A stretch of 64,000 nucleotides of DNA from Roseburia sp. (lineage in GTDB: Bacteria; Bacillota; Clostridia; Lachnospirales; Lachnospiraceae), in the NCBI GenBank assembly GCA_017937095.1, contig JAGBEG010000017.1, positions 1 to 64,000 on the forward strand, written 5' to 3'. This document shows positions 16,620-25,535 of this stretch, one piece after another. The translations under genes were made by a program, and so were the position numbers. The notes below the pieces were generated by a model. That model was not told where the DNA came from. It ran no database searches and saw only the letters and a list, made by a program, of their open reading frames with translations. Positions within the stretch are counted from its first letter, which is position 1; every line of letters begins with the position of its first letter.

Positions 16620-19600
16620 GTGAAAAGAAAGATTATCAGCAGCGGAATCATAGGGATCGCGATGATAGGATTGCTCGTTGGGGCCTGGGATCACGAAGAA
16701 ACGGCGGAAGCCGGAACAGAAGCGATTGAGCCGGAGGAGTTTGAAACGGAGAAAACCGGAACAGAAGAAACCGAATATACAGGCGGATGGGACGGCGCTA
16801 TACTATGCAAAGCAATAAAGAAAATAGATTTCTCATCGAAAGAATATCCCATTGATCGGGAGATTTACACGCCGGAAGTGGAACAGGAGTATAAGGAAGC
16901 TTTTTATATGACAATTACAAATCAGATTCCGCTGGAGTATGAGGAAGAACAGACGGTCTATTTTCGGGATCATCTTCGGGGCGCGGCGGATTTAGATGAC
17001 ATTGCGTTTATAGAACAATACGTAAAAAACGGCAACTATAGTTTTATTGACTGCGATGGTGACGGGCTTCCGGAGCTGGTGATGGATATTGGAATAAATG
17101 GTTTCTGTATATTAAAATACCTTCCCAAAGAGCAAAAAGTCGAGAGTTATCACTGGCTAAATGAATATGAGGTACTTCTCGGTTCTAACCAGATAGGATA
17201 TTGCAATCCTACAAGCACGAATAATACCCGATATGGATATAAAATACTGGATGCGTCCGGAGAAGTCGAGGATGAGATATATTTTACGGTTTACTATGGG
17301 GAAGATGGAAAGCAGTATGAGGCTTTTACATTCGAAAGTGAAAATATTGAAAATATGAGCGGATATCTGAATCAGGAACAATGGGATGAAGCCACGCAGG
17401 ATTTTTTTGAGGCGCTTGATTGCCCGGTCGCTATGATGTCGTATGAGGAAGCTTTCGGGGAAAATTTTATCGGAAAAGAAGTACCGGCTGAAGACCCGGA
17501 CGAGGCGGTGAGAGTGTACGACGAGTTCCTGGCGGGAGAGAGAACGCCGGAAAATTCGGGCGGCAGAGCGATAGCAAATCCGGATGATGGAAGTATGAGA
17601 TACATGATTTATGATGTAAACGGGGATGATGTACCGGAGCTGCATATTCAGACAGCAGGAGATTATTATATTCTTGCATATCGAAATAAGGTATTGTTTA
17701 TTTTGTTTCATGAAAACATGGAAGAGGCGTTAAAATATTATGACGTTTGTAAAAACGGCGAAATTGTGTATCAATACACAACAGAGCATAAAGAAAGCTA
17801 TTCTTTTTGCAAATTTGAATTTTCCGGAAAGGCTCATATAACAAACGGTTTTTACTGGAATGACAGCAACGGAAATGGTGTATATGATGAGGATGATGCG
17901 TATGAGTGTAATGGGGACTGCTGTACATGGGAGGAGTGGCTTGACAGAGCGGAGGGATATTTAGATATCGATAAGAATGGAGACGTGCAGATTTTGAATC
18001 TGGTGGAATGGAAAGATTATCGTTATGAAAAGAATGGGGAAGAAGTATATGAAGAGATTGATTATATAGATGATAAATTATACCTTACAATTAAGGATAT
18101 TTATGACAAGATTGATTTTTGCGGATATTTTCAACCGGGAGATACAACAAAATATGAAATGTATAAAAAGGCATATCGGGAAGTATTGGACGGTGAAAAA
18201 AAGGTCAGGCTGTCTGAAGAAGAATGCTATCTATGGGAGATAGGAGGATTTGCTGTAGATAATGAAGCAGGGAAGTTTGATAAAGAGAACTACAGTTATT
18301 ATTTTTTTGATATAAACGGAAACGGAAATCCGGAGTTGTGCATTACAGATAAGGCATGGTATACATATGTTTTTCATTACGAAGAAGAAAGTAATCAGGT
18401 CGTCTTGTGGAAAGAGTACATATCAAATACAATCTTTTTTATGGGAACGCAGAAATTGGGTTTTGCCGGAGGATGGTCGGGAGACGGTTTTATAAGTATT
18501 GACAGTCTGGGAGAGTATGAATATTTTGTGCGTTTTAAAGTGGTTGGAGGGGAGCCCTATAAAAATGAGGTGGAGGAGTATGGTTATCTGGTATCGTTAC
18601 CGGAATATATCGAGCTGTCTGATGATATGAAAAGCCAGGCAGTCTACGATTGGGCAGATGAAAGGTACTACTTTAGAGTTACAGAGAAGCAGTATAAAGC
18701 GTTGACTGAAAAATATGATGAAGCGGTGAAGAATGCCCGCGAACAGCTAAAGCATGTGACTTATACCTATGAGGAACTGTTCGGAACGATGACAGAGGAA
18801 GAGGCGGCAAAGGCTGTTTTTTATTTCATGTATTCAGATTGTGGTTATGATTACAACTCCACGGTGACAGTTGATATGACAAGTGAAGGTCTGGTATACG
18901 CATATCAGACACCGGATCAGGAACCTGATGAAACTGAACTACTCTGTAGCAAAGGCGTGACAGGAGATGGGCAATATTATATTTTCGCACATAATACGAT
19001 GTACAGAGTAAATGCGCATTCCTATAGATACGACTACAATTATCACACAGATTATGCAGTTAATAAAGAAACAGGTGAAGTTTTGCAGGAGCGCCAATGG
19101 GTAGAGACGGATGAAGGGTATGAATTGATGTATAGCAAGGAATATGAAAATGCAATTACTCAGTTGTATTTCCGTGAGAAAATTTCAGACGGGAAAATGT
19201 CGGAAGAAGAGGCGGCAAGGACGCTTTTTTCTTATATGTATTCAGACATGGAGGACTGTGATTATGACGCGCTGGTTGCAAGAACAGTTCAGGAAGAGCA
19301 GATGATGTATGTATATCAGCTTCCGGGAGATGCCGGGTACCCTTATGTACGGATTTTGTCATGCGAAGGGCTGACGGAAAATAAGCAATATTATGTTTTT
19401 TCATTTTATACGGAGTATTACACATCTACCAGTGAACCCTTTTTCACGCATTCCTCGTATTCCCCAAGTTTTGCTGTTAATAGGGAGACAGGCGAAGTGC
19501 TGCAGGAATGGGAATACAGTGATGATACAGAGCCTGTGATGTTGTATAGTGATGCGTATAAAAGAGCAGTGAATGTGAAAGTGTTTGATGCCAGAAGAGC

Positions 19601-20444
19601 AAAAATAGTATCTGAAGAGAGTGTTGGAAAAGAACAACAGAAAGATACAGAAGAAACGATAGAAGATCAATATTTGGTGTATGAGCATTACCATGAGATT
19701 GTAGATGCGGAAAAATGGGATATGCCCTATGCGGATGAGAAAACATTTGAAATCATTCAGTCTGCATATGAAGAGGTAGACTTCTTTGGGGAATTTGAAA
19801 AGGGAAATTTAGAAGTTTATGATGAATACAAGAAATTGTTTGGAAAATTGGTTCGGAATGAGAAACCTTTTTGGGATAAGGAAACGGGAGAAGAAATCTA
19901 TTTAAAGGATTATGTTTCGGGGGACGATTACGATGTAAATGAAGCCGAATACCATTTTTATGATGTGGATGGAGACGGTGATCCGGAATTGGAGGTTGTA
20001 TATAATTGCCAGAAATATATCTTTAAATATGATCTGAAACAGGAAAAATATATTTTATGGGATTGGTTTGGTACATGGTGGCAGATGATTGGTACTCAGA
20101 AGATACAGGGGAGAGATCTTGAAAAATACTATTATTTTTGTCAATTAGACGAAAATGCAGAGAATAAATGTGTTACATTTTTTTTCTCTGACAGAAGAGC
20201 AGAAGGATATATATATATTGTCATGTTGCCAATATATGAAGAGAAAGAAAAAGAAGTGGTAGTTACAGATGAGATGAAAGAACAGGGGATGTTTGTACGG
20301 CTTGATGGACAATGGTATTTCAGAGTGACGGAAGAGCAATACGAAGAATTAACAGAGACATATTGGGAAGCATATTTGCAAGCCCAGGAGGAAGAGGGAG
20401 AAGTGACTTATACCTATGAAGAATTGTTTGGTTCACTTACATAA
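16620..20444 (+). CDS. Large secreted or membrane-anchored protein with duplicated modules, function unknown
   Basis: This 1274-residue protein (GTG start, GAGGGAG upstream) has an N-terminal hydrophobic segment (residues 5-22) and then a long acidic, Tyr-rich extracellular part. Asp-rich loops resembling calcium sites recur: DCDGDGLPEL, DVNGDDVPEL, DSNGNGVYDEDD, DINGNGNPEL and DVDGDGDPEL. Internal repeats give an A-B-B-A order: A at about 498-712 and 1053-1261 (sharing YYFRVTE.QY..LTE), B at about 713-855 and 856-1000 (EEEAA...YMYSD, AVN.ETGEVLQE). The protein stops at VTYTYEELFGSLT, exactly where a third B would begin (VTYTYEELFGTMT at 713). Composition is AT-richer than the flanking metabolic genes. 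I do not recognise a catalytic domain. Confidence 0.8.
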   Translation: MKRKIISSGIIGIAMIGLLVGAWDHEETAEAGTEAIEPEEFETEKTGTEETEYTGGWDGAILCKAIKKIDFSSKEYPIDREIYTPEVEQEYKEAFYMTITNQIPLEYEEEQTVYFRDHLRGAADLDDIAFIEQYVKNGNYSFIDCDGDGLPELVMDIGINGFCILKYLPKEQKVESYHWLNEYEVLLGSNQIGYCNPTSTNNTRYGYKILDASGEVEDEIYFTVYYGEDGKQYEAFTFESENIENMSGYLNQEQWDEATQDFFEALDCPVAMMSYEEAFGENFIGKEVPAEDPDEAVRVYDEFLAGERTPENSGGRAIANPDDGSMRYMIYDVNGDDVPELHIQTAGDYYILAYRNKVLFILFHENMEEALKYYDVCKNGEIVYQYTTEHKESYSFCKFEFSGKAHITNGFYWNDSNGNGVYDEDDAYECNGDCCTWEEWLDRAEGYLDIDKNGDVQILNLVEWKDYRYEKNGEEVYEEIDYIDDKLYLTIKDIYDKIDFCGYFQPGDTTKYEMYKKAYREVLDGEKKVRLSEEECYLWEIGGFAVDNEAGKFDKENYSYYFFDINGNGNPELCITDKAWYTYVFHYEEESNQVVLWKEYISNTIFFMGTQKLGFAGGWSGDGFISIDSLGEYEYFVRFKVVGGEPYKNEVEEYGYLVSLPEYIELSDDMKSQAVYDWADERYYFRVTEKQYKALTEKYDEAVKNAREQLKHVTYTYEELFGTMTEEEAAKAVFYFMYSDCGYDYNSTVTVDMTSEGLVYAYQTPDQEPDETELLCSKGVTGDGQYYIFAHNTMYRVNAHSYRYDYNYHTDYAVNKETGEVLQERQWVETDEGYELMYSKEYENAITQLYFREKISDGKMSEEEAARTLFSYMYSDMEDCDYDALVARTVQEEQMMYVYQLPGDAGYPYVRILSCEGLTENKQYYVFSFYTEYYTSTSEPFFTHSSYSPSFAVNRETGEVLQEWEYSDDTEPVMLYSDAYKRAVNVKVFDARRAKIVSEESVGKEQQKDTEETIEDQYLVYEHYHEIVDAEKWDMPYADEKTFEIIQSAYEEVDFFGEFEKGNLEVYDEYKKLFGKLVRNEKPFWDKETGEEIYLKDYVSGDDYDVNEAEYHFYDVDGDGDPELEVVYNCQKYIFKYDLKQEKYILWDWFGTWWQMIGTQKIQGRDLEKYYYFCQLDENAENKCVTFFFSDRRAEGYIYIVMLPIYEEKEKEVVVTDEMKEQGMFVRLDGQWYFRVTEEQYEELTETYWEAYLQAQEEEGEVTYTYEELFGSLT

Positions 20445-20493
20445 TTATTCATAACTATTTGTGCCGCCAGCGCCAGCGTCGAAAGGAATTAGA

Positions 20494-22602
20494 ATGAGTG
20501 GAAGAAGATACAAGAGAAAAATATTTTTGGGAATAATTATTGCTTTGATAATAAGTTCCGTTTTCATAGTCTTAACCATTACGAGCCATAAGCAGGATTT
20601 ACAGGTAAGGAATGACGTATATTCAGTTGAAAGAGAAAAAAACGAAGGCGTTTGGGAGGCATACAATGTGACGATAAATTATCCGCAATTTGATAGTACG
20701 GAGGAAGCGGGTATAGACATCGATAGAGTAAATGCGCTTATAAAAGACGCGGCATTTTCCATGTATGGGAAAACGTCTGCGGACGCAATCACGGTATTGG
20801 AAGAAGAACTGCGGGATTCACATTCTTATGAGGAAAGTTTCATTGATTATGATATCCTGCAGTTGGATCAGGAGTATATAAGTATGGTTTTTACAATAGA
20901 TTATTGCGTGGGAGGACCGTCTTATATGCAGCAATATCCGGTCACCATTGATATAAAAAAGGGCGAATATATTTATTTGAATGATTTTGCGGATCTCAAT
21001 GAAGTATTGAACGTGTTACGTTCGGGTAATTTTGAAGTATATGCAGGAACTTACAGTGAATTTACAGATGAAGATGCACATGGTCAGGAGGCGATTCGTT
21101 GTTTCACAGAAACGTTTGAAGAACAAATTCGTAAAAGCGTTACGGAAGGAAGTTTTGATCGTTTTAGCAGTCAGAATATTGGAATAGACGAACAGTATAT
21201 ATATATTTTCTTCCCGCTGGAAGAGGGAATATCTTTTCATGGTTATTATATCTTATGTGTTCCCAGAAATTTATTAGAGAACACAACAAATACAGAAATT
21301 AACGAAACAGAACAAAATACGATTGCGTCAAAATACCAGATTCTTGACACAGAATTGTTAGGCGGAGAACTTCCGGAAATTACAGGGAGTGACTTATTGG
21401 AAAGTGGGACAAATGAATACCTGGGAAGAAATACAAGCAGTGAAGAACCAGTTACAACCTTAGGCGCAGGCACCGACAGTGATTTTCCTGAAGAATTGAT
21501 CCGGATGACAGAAATGCTCTTGCGGGCTTCCTGCAACGGAGATACGGAGGAATTGGAAACGGCGTATGAAGAATTGGTAAATACATATGGGGCGGCAAAA
21601 TATGCCATGGATATCGAGGAACTTTGCCTGCTTTTTCCCAAATTGCGGGATGCCCAAGAGCCGCCGGCAAATTTGGAAGATGCATATAGAATGCTGCCGG
21701 AACTGTATTTGCTGCCGCAGCACCTGATTCGTATTTTCCGTATAACAGGTTCAGACGGGCAGGAACAATATGTGTTTGAATACGGTACAGGCGGTTCAAA
21801 TGGCGGAGTCCGTGTTTCTGTGAATGATTATATAGATGGTGAATTTGTTCCGGTAAGTGAGTTTGAAACAAAAAATGAAGGAATGGGCAGAGTTATAAAA
21901 TACGAAAACGCATATTATTATACATACCTTTCGTGTAATTATAATTTGAAAGAGTACGACGGAGTGCGATTACATAAATTGGATTCCCAGCCGGAGACAC
22001 AGAATCTATTGATAAGATATCTCCCGAAAGAATATATATGGAGACAGTTGTATTTCAATGGAGGTGTGACGTCAGAAATAAGAGAGAGCATAGAAGAATA
22101 TTTACAGAAAACAGGGACAGAGTTTATGACGGCTCAATACCTTGATTGTGGGAAAGGAACAGTAGATGAATATTATGGTGATGAGAAAAAGGCAGAGAAG
22201 GTTTTAGAGACAGGGGAATCTGTTTACATGGCGGATATTGCAAATTGCGGCTTACCGGTATATATGAGTAAGTCGGAATATGAGCCATCGAATATGAGCA
22301 CGTCGGAATATTTAAAAATCAGGTTTTACTATTTTGATCCGGAAGAGGATGTATTTGTAAAGATGGAAAATCTGAGTATGGAAGAGTATGAGCCGGGAAT
22401 CCGGTTGATGCAGTTATGGGTGAAGGAATTTGAAGATGGTATTTATACGTTCCGGGTTTATCATGTATCAGATTATAGTTATTTATTGAATATTATAAAG
22501 CTTGATGAGGATAGGGTGACAAATATTGCCACATATGCGTTGCTGCCGGAAAAAGAGTTTGTGTTGGCAGAGGGCGAGGTTCTTAATCTGGATTGGTATT
22601 GA
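20494..22602 (+). CDS. Membrane-anchored protein with possible DUF3298-like domain
   Basis: The start is set at ATG 20494 behind AAAGGA. The product is 702 residues with a basic N-terminus and a single transmembrane anchor (KIFLGIIIALIISSVFIVL, residues 14-32), the rest extracellular. Residues about 55-260 (including NVTINYPQFDS, VGGPSYMQQYPVTIDI and YIYLNDFADLNEVL) resemble the DUF4163/DUF3298 arrangement of RsiV and PdaC, which bind or modify cell-wall components; this is a tentative match. The C-terminal half is unrecognised. It follows the 1274-residue gene by 49 bp and shares its AT-rich composition, so the two probably form one accessory unit. Confidence 0.7.
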   Translation: MSGRRYKRKIFLGIIIALIISSVFIVLTITSHKQDLQVRNDVYSVEREKNEGVWEAYNVTINYPQFDSTEEAGIDIDRVNALIKDAAFSMYGKTSADAITVLEEELRDSHSYEESFIDYDILQLDQEYISMVFTIDYCVGGPSYMQQYPVTIDIKKGEYIYLNDFADLNEVLNVLRSGNFEVYAGTYSEFTDEDAHGQEAIRCFTETFEEQIRKSVTEGSFDRFSSQNIGIDEQYIYIFFPLEEGISFHGYYILCVPRNLLENTTNTEINETEQNTIASKYQILDTELLGGELPEITGSDLLESGTNEYLGRNTSSEEPVTTLGAGTDSDFPEELIRMTEMLLRASCNGDTEELETAYEELVNTYGAAKYAMDIEELCLLFPKLRDAQEPPANLEDAYRMLPELYLLPQHLIRIFRITGSDGQEQYVFEYGTGGSNGGVRVSVNDYIDGEFVPVSEFETKNEGMGRVIKYENAYYYTYLSCNYNLKEYDGVRLHKLDSQPETQNLLIRYLPKEYIWRQLYFNGGVTSEIRESIEEYLQKTGTEFMTAQYLDCGKGTVDEYYGDEKKAEKVLETGESVYMADIANCGLPVYMSKSEYEPSNMSTSEYLKIRFYYFDPEEDVFVKMENLSMEEYEPGIRLMQLWVKEFEDGIYTFRVYHVSDYSYLLNIIKLDEDRVTNIATYALLPEKEFVLAEGEVLNLDWY

Positions 22603-22659
22603 AAGATTGAGGCGATGGAAACTACAGGCGGAAAGAGAAGAGAATAGCGGGAGGCAGCT

Positions 22660-23679
22660 ATGACACAGGAATTACTGGAAACGCTGCGGGAGATTACCCC
22701 GGAGGAGCAGCGTATTTTAAATGGAAAGAATGAAATCGAGAGGGAGCTTTATGTCAGCAGCGAGGAGAACACTTTTGACGCGAAAAAGCTTCTGGAAAAG
22801 GGAAAGCTGATTACTGTCCGCCCGCACACAAGGTTCGTGCATTTTCCGGCGCACACGCACAATTACGTGGAGGTAATCTACATGTGTTCGGGCAGTACTA
22901 CGCATATAGTAAACGGAAATAAGGTTCTGCTGGAGCAGGGAGAGCTTTTGTTTTTGAACCAGCATGCGGTACAGGAAATTTATCCTGCGAAAATGGATGA
23001 TATTGCCGTCAACTTTATTATCCTGCCGGAATTTTTTGACTATGCGCTGCGCATGATGGAGACGGAGGAAAATATGCTGCGCAGGTTTGTGATCGATTGT
23101 CTGCGGGGAGACAATCAGTCGGCGGCGTATCTGCATTTTAAGGTGGCGGACGTTCTTCCTGTCCAGAATCTGGTGGAGAATCTGATCTGGACGCTCCGCA
23201 ACAGGCAGCCCAATAAGCGGAGTATCAACCAGGTCACGATGGGGCTGTTGTTTTTGCAGCTCGTGAACCATATCGACCGCGTGGAGACGGACGGCGGGGA
23301 TGAGAACGGAAGATTTATCATGACGGTTTTAAACTACATTGAAGAGCATTACCGCGACGGCGAGTTGTCGGATCTGGCAGACGAACTCCACTATGATCTG
23401 TATTGGATGTCGCGTGAAATCAGGCGGCGCACCGGAAAGACCTATACGGAGCTGGTGCAGGAGAAGCGGCTTTCCCAGGCGGCGTATCTCCTTGCGAATA
23501 CGGCGATGTCCGTGATGGATATCGGGCTTGCGGTGGGGTATGAGAATATGAGTTATTTCCACCGGATTTTCCAGAAAAAGTACGGCACGACCCCGCGCAA
23601 GTACCGGGTGAGGGAGCGGGAGGAGTATGGAAGGATTGGAAATGAAGCCGGTTGCGGGAAAGATGGGAGTATTATATAA
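22660..23679 (+). CDS. AraC-family transcriptional regulator with cupin sensor
   Basis: In this 339-residue regulator, residues about 50-115 form the cupin sensor (HFPAHTHNYVEVIYMCSG). Residues about 235-335 carry the double helix-turn-helix (YDLYWMSREIRRRTGKTYTEL and DIGLAVGYENMSYFHRIF, then the family signature KKYGTTPRKYR). Such proteins activate sugar catabolic genes on binding a ligand. The rhamnose operon starts 1.9 kb downstream, after three AT-rich accessory genes, so this may be the rhamnose regulator separated from its targets by an insertion; that link is inference. GGGAGG precedes the start. Confidence 0.9.
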   Translation: MTQELLETLREITPEEQRILNGKNEIERELYVSSEENTFDAKKLLEKGKLITVRPHTRFVHFPAHTHNYVEVIYMCSGSTTHIVNGNKVLLEQGELLFLNQHAVQEIYPAKMDDIAVNFIILPEFFDYALRMMETEENMLRRFVIDCLRGDNQSAAYLHFKVADVLPVQNLVENLIWTLRNRQPNKRSINQVTMGLLFLQLVNHIDRVETDGGDENGRFIMTVLNYIEEHYRDGELSDLADELHYDLYWMSREIRRRTGKTYTELVQEKRLSQAAYLLANTAMSVMDIGLAVGYENMSYFHRIFQKKYGTTPRKYRVREREEYGRIGNEAGCGKDGSII

Positions 23680-23735
23680 TGGGAAGAAATGAGTGATACT
23701 TTGTGGAATGGTATTTGGGACAGAAGAGGTGAAGG

Positions 23736-24209
23736 ATGGACAAAATAATTGTATATCATGGCAGCCCCCAGATTGTAGAAGCACCGGAAATAAGAATTGC
23801 AAAATTTAATAAAGATTTCTATTTTGGTTTTTACTGCACGGTTATGAAGGAGCAGGCGAAACGCTGGGCAACGCGATACGGGGAAATGGGGTATATCAGT
23901 TTGTATGAATATGTTCCTGACGATGCTTTGCGAATACTTAAGTTTGAAGAAATGACAGAAGAATGGTTGGATTTTATTGTGGCTTGCCGAACAGGAAAGG
24001 CACATGATTATGATATTGTAGAGGGACCGATGGCGGATGACACGATTTATAATTATGTACAGGGATTTATAGATGGGAAATTTTCGAGGGCAGCTTTTTG
24101 GGAGTTGGCAAAATTTAAATATCCGACGCACCAAATCAGTTTTCATACAGCCAGAGCATTAGCGACCTTAAAATTTCTGGAGGGAGTGCCGGTATATGGA
24201 GAAAAATAA
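23736..24209 (+). CDS. DUF3990 protein, ADP-ribosyltransferase-fold toxin candidate
   Basis: This is a 157-residue soluble protein. The N-terminal VYHGS (Tyr7-His8-Gly9-Ser10) and the following DFYFGFYCT (residues 27-35), then QAKRWA, match DUF3990. Its YHG and DFGxGFYxT motifs resemble the ADP-ribosyltransferase fold of the H-Y-E group. DUF3990 genes in Clostridia are typically coupled to DUF3791 genes, and the next gene overlaps by 14 bp and looks like DUF3791. A toxin-antitoxin role is therefore plausible, though I see no proof of activity. It is AT-rich relative to rhaBAD. Confidence 0.75.
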   Translation: MDKIIVYHGSPQIVEAPEIRIAKFNKDFYFGFYCTVMKEQAKRWATRYGEMGYISLYEYVPDDALRILKFEEMTEEWLDFIVACRTGKAHDYDIVEGPMADDTIYNYVQGFIDGKFSRAAFWELAKFKYPTHQISFHTARALATLKFLEGVPVYGEK

Positions 24210-24630
24210 CAATAATCTATTTTTTACGTGCAGTCTTATTGAATATATCGCAAGAAAAACAAACAATCACAGAAATGAGGTTGTGGTGAAACTGGCAGAT
24301 GACGTGAAGCGGATTTATGATTATGCGGATGTCTTTCACTGTGAGCCCATTGAAAAAGTCGCGGATGATTTTATACAGAAAGACGCGATAACAAAGGGTG
24401 ATTATGACAATGTCTCTAAGTGCAGATATGCGGTTCCTGATTATTGGGATATTGGGGAAGTATTTGCGCGTCTGATTGAGGACTGTTATGAAGAAAAGAA
24501 TGTGATCAATGGAATAAAAGAGGTATATGGTTCCTGGTTAGCTGATAAAATTCTGAATTTTAACTCGGATATGTATTATCAGTCCAGAGAATATATCGCT
24601 GCCTGCTACAAAGAAGGAACCGTATTGTAG
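24196..24630 (+). CDS. DUF3791-like partner protein, candidate antitoxin
   Basis: This 144-residue protein overlaps the DUF3990 gene by 14 bp. The first 70 residues (SLIEYIARKTNNHRNEVV and IYDYADVFHCEPIEKVADDF) match DUF3791, which is usually a stand-alone protein of about 70-80 residues. Here it carries an extra C-terminal half (DYWDIGEVFARLIEDCYE and SWLADKILNFNSDMYY) that I cannot assign. The translational coupling fits a neutralising partner. The fused second half may broaden or tune the interaction. Confidence 0.7.
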   Translation: MEKNNNNLFFTCSLIEYIARKTNNHRNEVVVKLADDVKRIYDYADVFHCEPIEKVADDFIQKDAITKGDYDNVSKCRYAVPDYWDIGEVFARLIEDCYEEKNVINGIKEVYGSWLADKILNFNSDMYYQSREYIAACYKEGTVL

Positions 24631-24641
24631 GGAGTTTGATC

Positions 24642-25442
24642 ATGCTTTGGAGAAAGATACCTATGATTTTTGCACTGTTTTCTATGTGGTTGCTTATGTT
24701 TCTTACAGCGTGTGGACAGAATCAGGAAATCCAAGGCGCTGATAGCCCAACGGAGATGTCCGCTGAAAATTGTATCTCTGGACAGACATTTGAAGCGTTA
24801 TCTGAAACAATATCCAAAGAGGCGGAACAATTAACGATTTTGGAAATTCGTAATTTCCTGAAGGATACAAATGGTAAGTTTGACAGCTATCAGGAAGCAT
24901 ATGAAGCGGTAAGCAGACTCAGCGCGCTGGAGAGCAGCGCAGAGATTACATATAATCTGATCGACTTTGACGGGGATGATGTGCCGGAACTGGTGACGGG
25001 ATGCCGTGGCTACTACACAAGCCTGTATACTTATAGCGACGGAACAGTATATACGCTGATGGATCGTTGGGGATATGGCGCAATGGGGAACCATGGGTAT
25101 GAATATGTTCCGGGAAAGAACAGCCTGCGAAATTACGATACCGATTATGCGGGGGCAATTTTATACACTACCTACATGACGATCAGTGAGCAGCATTCGA
25201 TGGAAATTGCGGCACAGATCGTCACTTACAATTTTGACGATCTGAATGGGAACGGAGTGCCGGATGAGAATGAGCCTGAGGGAGGCTATTCTACGGGTTA
25301 TATTGATGGGGAGGAAGTATCGGCAGAAGAATGCTATTTTTATGATGCGGGCGTGTATGAGGAGATGGAAGTTACGATGAGCCTGGATGAACTGGAAGCA
25401 AGGCTGAAGGATAAGCAGGCGGCGGACGGAGAAGAGAAATGA
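24642..25442 (+). CDS. Lipoprotein with Asp-rich calcium-site-like loops, function unknown
   Basis: The start is ATG 24642 behind GGGAG. The 266-residue product has a lipoprotein signal peptide (lipobox FLTAC, Cys24). Mature residues include DFDGDDVPELVTG and DLNGNGVPDENEPEG, the same kinds of loops in the same order as in the 1274-residue protein (DVNGDDVPEL, then DSNGNGVYDEDD), so the two appear related. The protein would sit on the outer face of the membrane. It follows the DUF3791-like gene by 11 bp and is ended by a strong terminator before rhaB. Confidence 0.75.
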   Translation: MLWRKIPMIFALFSMWLLMFLTACGQNQEIQGADSPTEMSAENCISGQTFEALSETISKEAEQLTILEIRNFLKDTNGKFDSYQEAYEAVSRLSALESSAEITYNLIDFDGDDVPELVTGCRGYYTSLYTYSDGTVYTLMDRWGYGAMGNHGYEYVPGKNSLRNYDTDYAGAILYTTYMTISEQHSMEIAAQIVTYNFDDLNGNGVPDENEPEGGYSTGYIDGEEVSAEECYFYDAGVYEEMEVTMSLDELEARLKDKQAADGEEK

Positions 25443-25452
25443 ATTGCAAATC

Positions 25453-25487
25453 AGGACACTTTTTTACACAAAAAGTGTCCTTTTTTT
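25453..25487 (+). terminator. Rho-independent terminator before the rhamnose operon
   Basis: AGGACACTTTTT (25453-25464) pairs with AAAAAGTGTCCT (25470-25481), followed by six more T. It separates the AT-rich accessory genes from rhaB. Confidence 0.9.
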
Positions 25488-25535
25488 GCGCCCCATTTTT
25501 CGCTATCCTAGAGTCAGAAACAGGAAAGGAATGGA

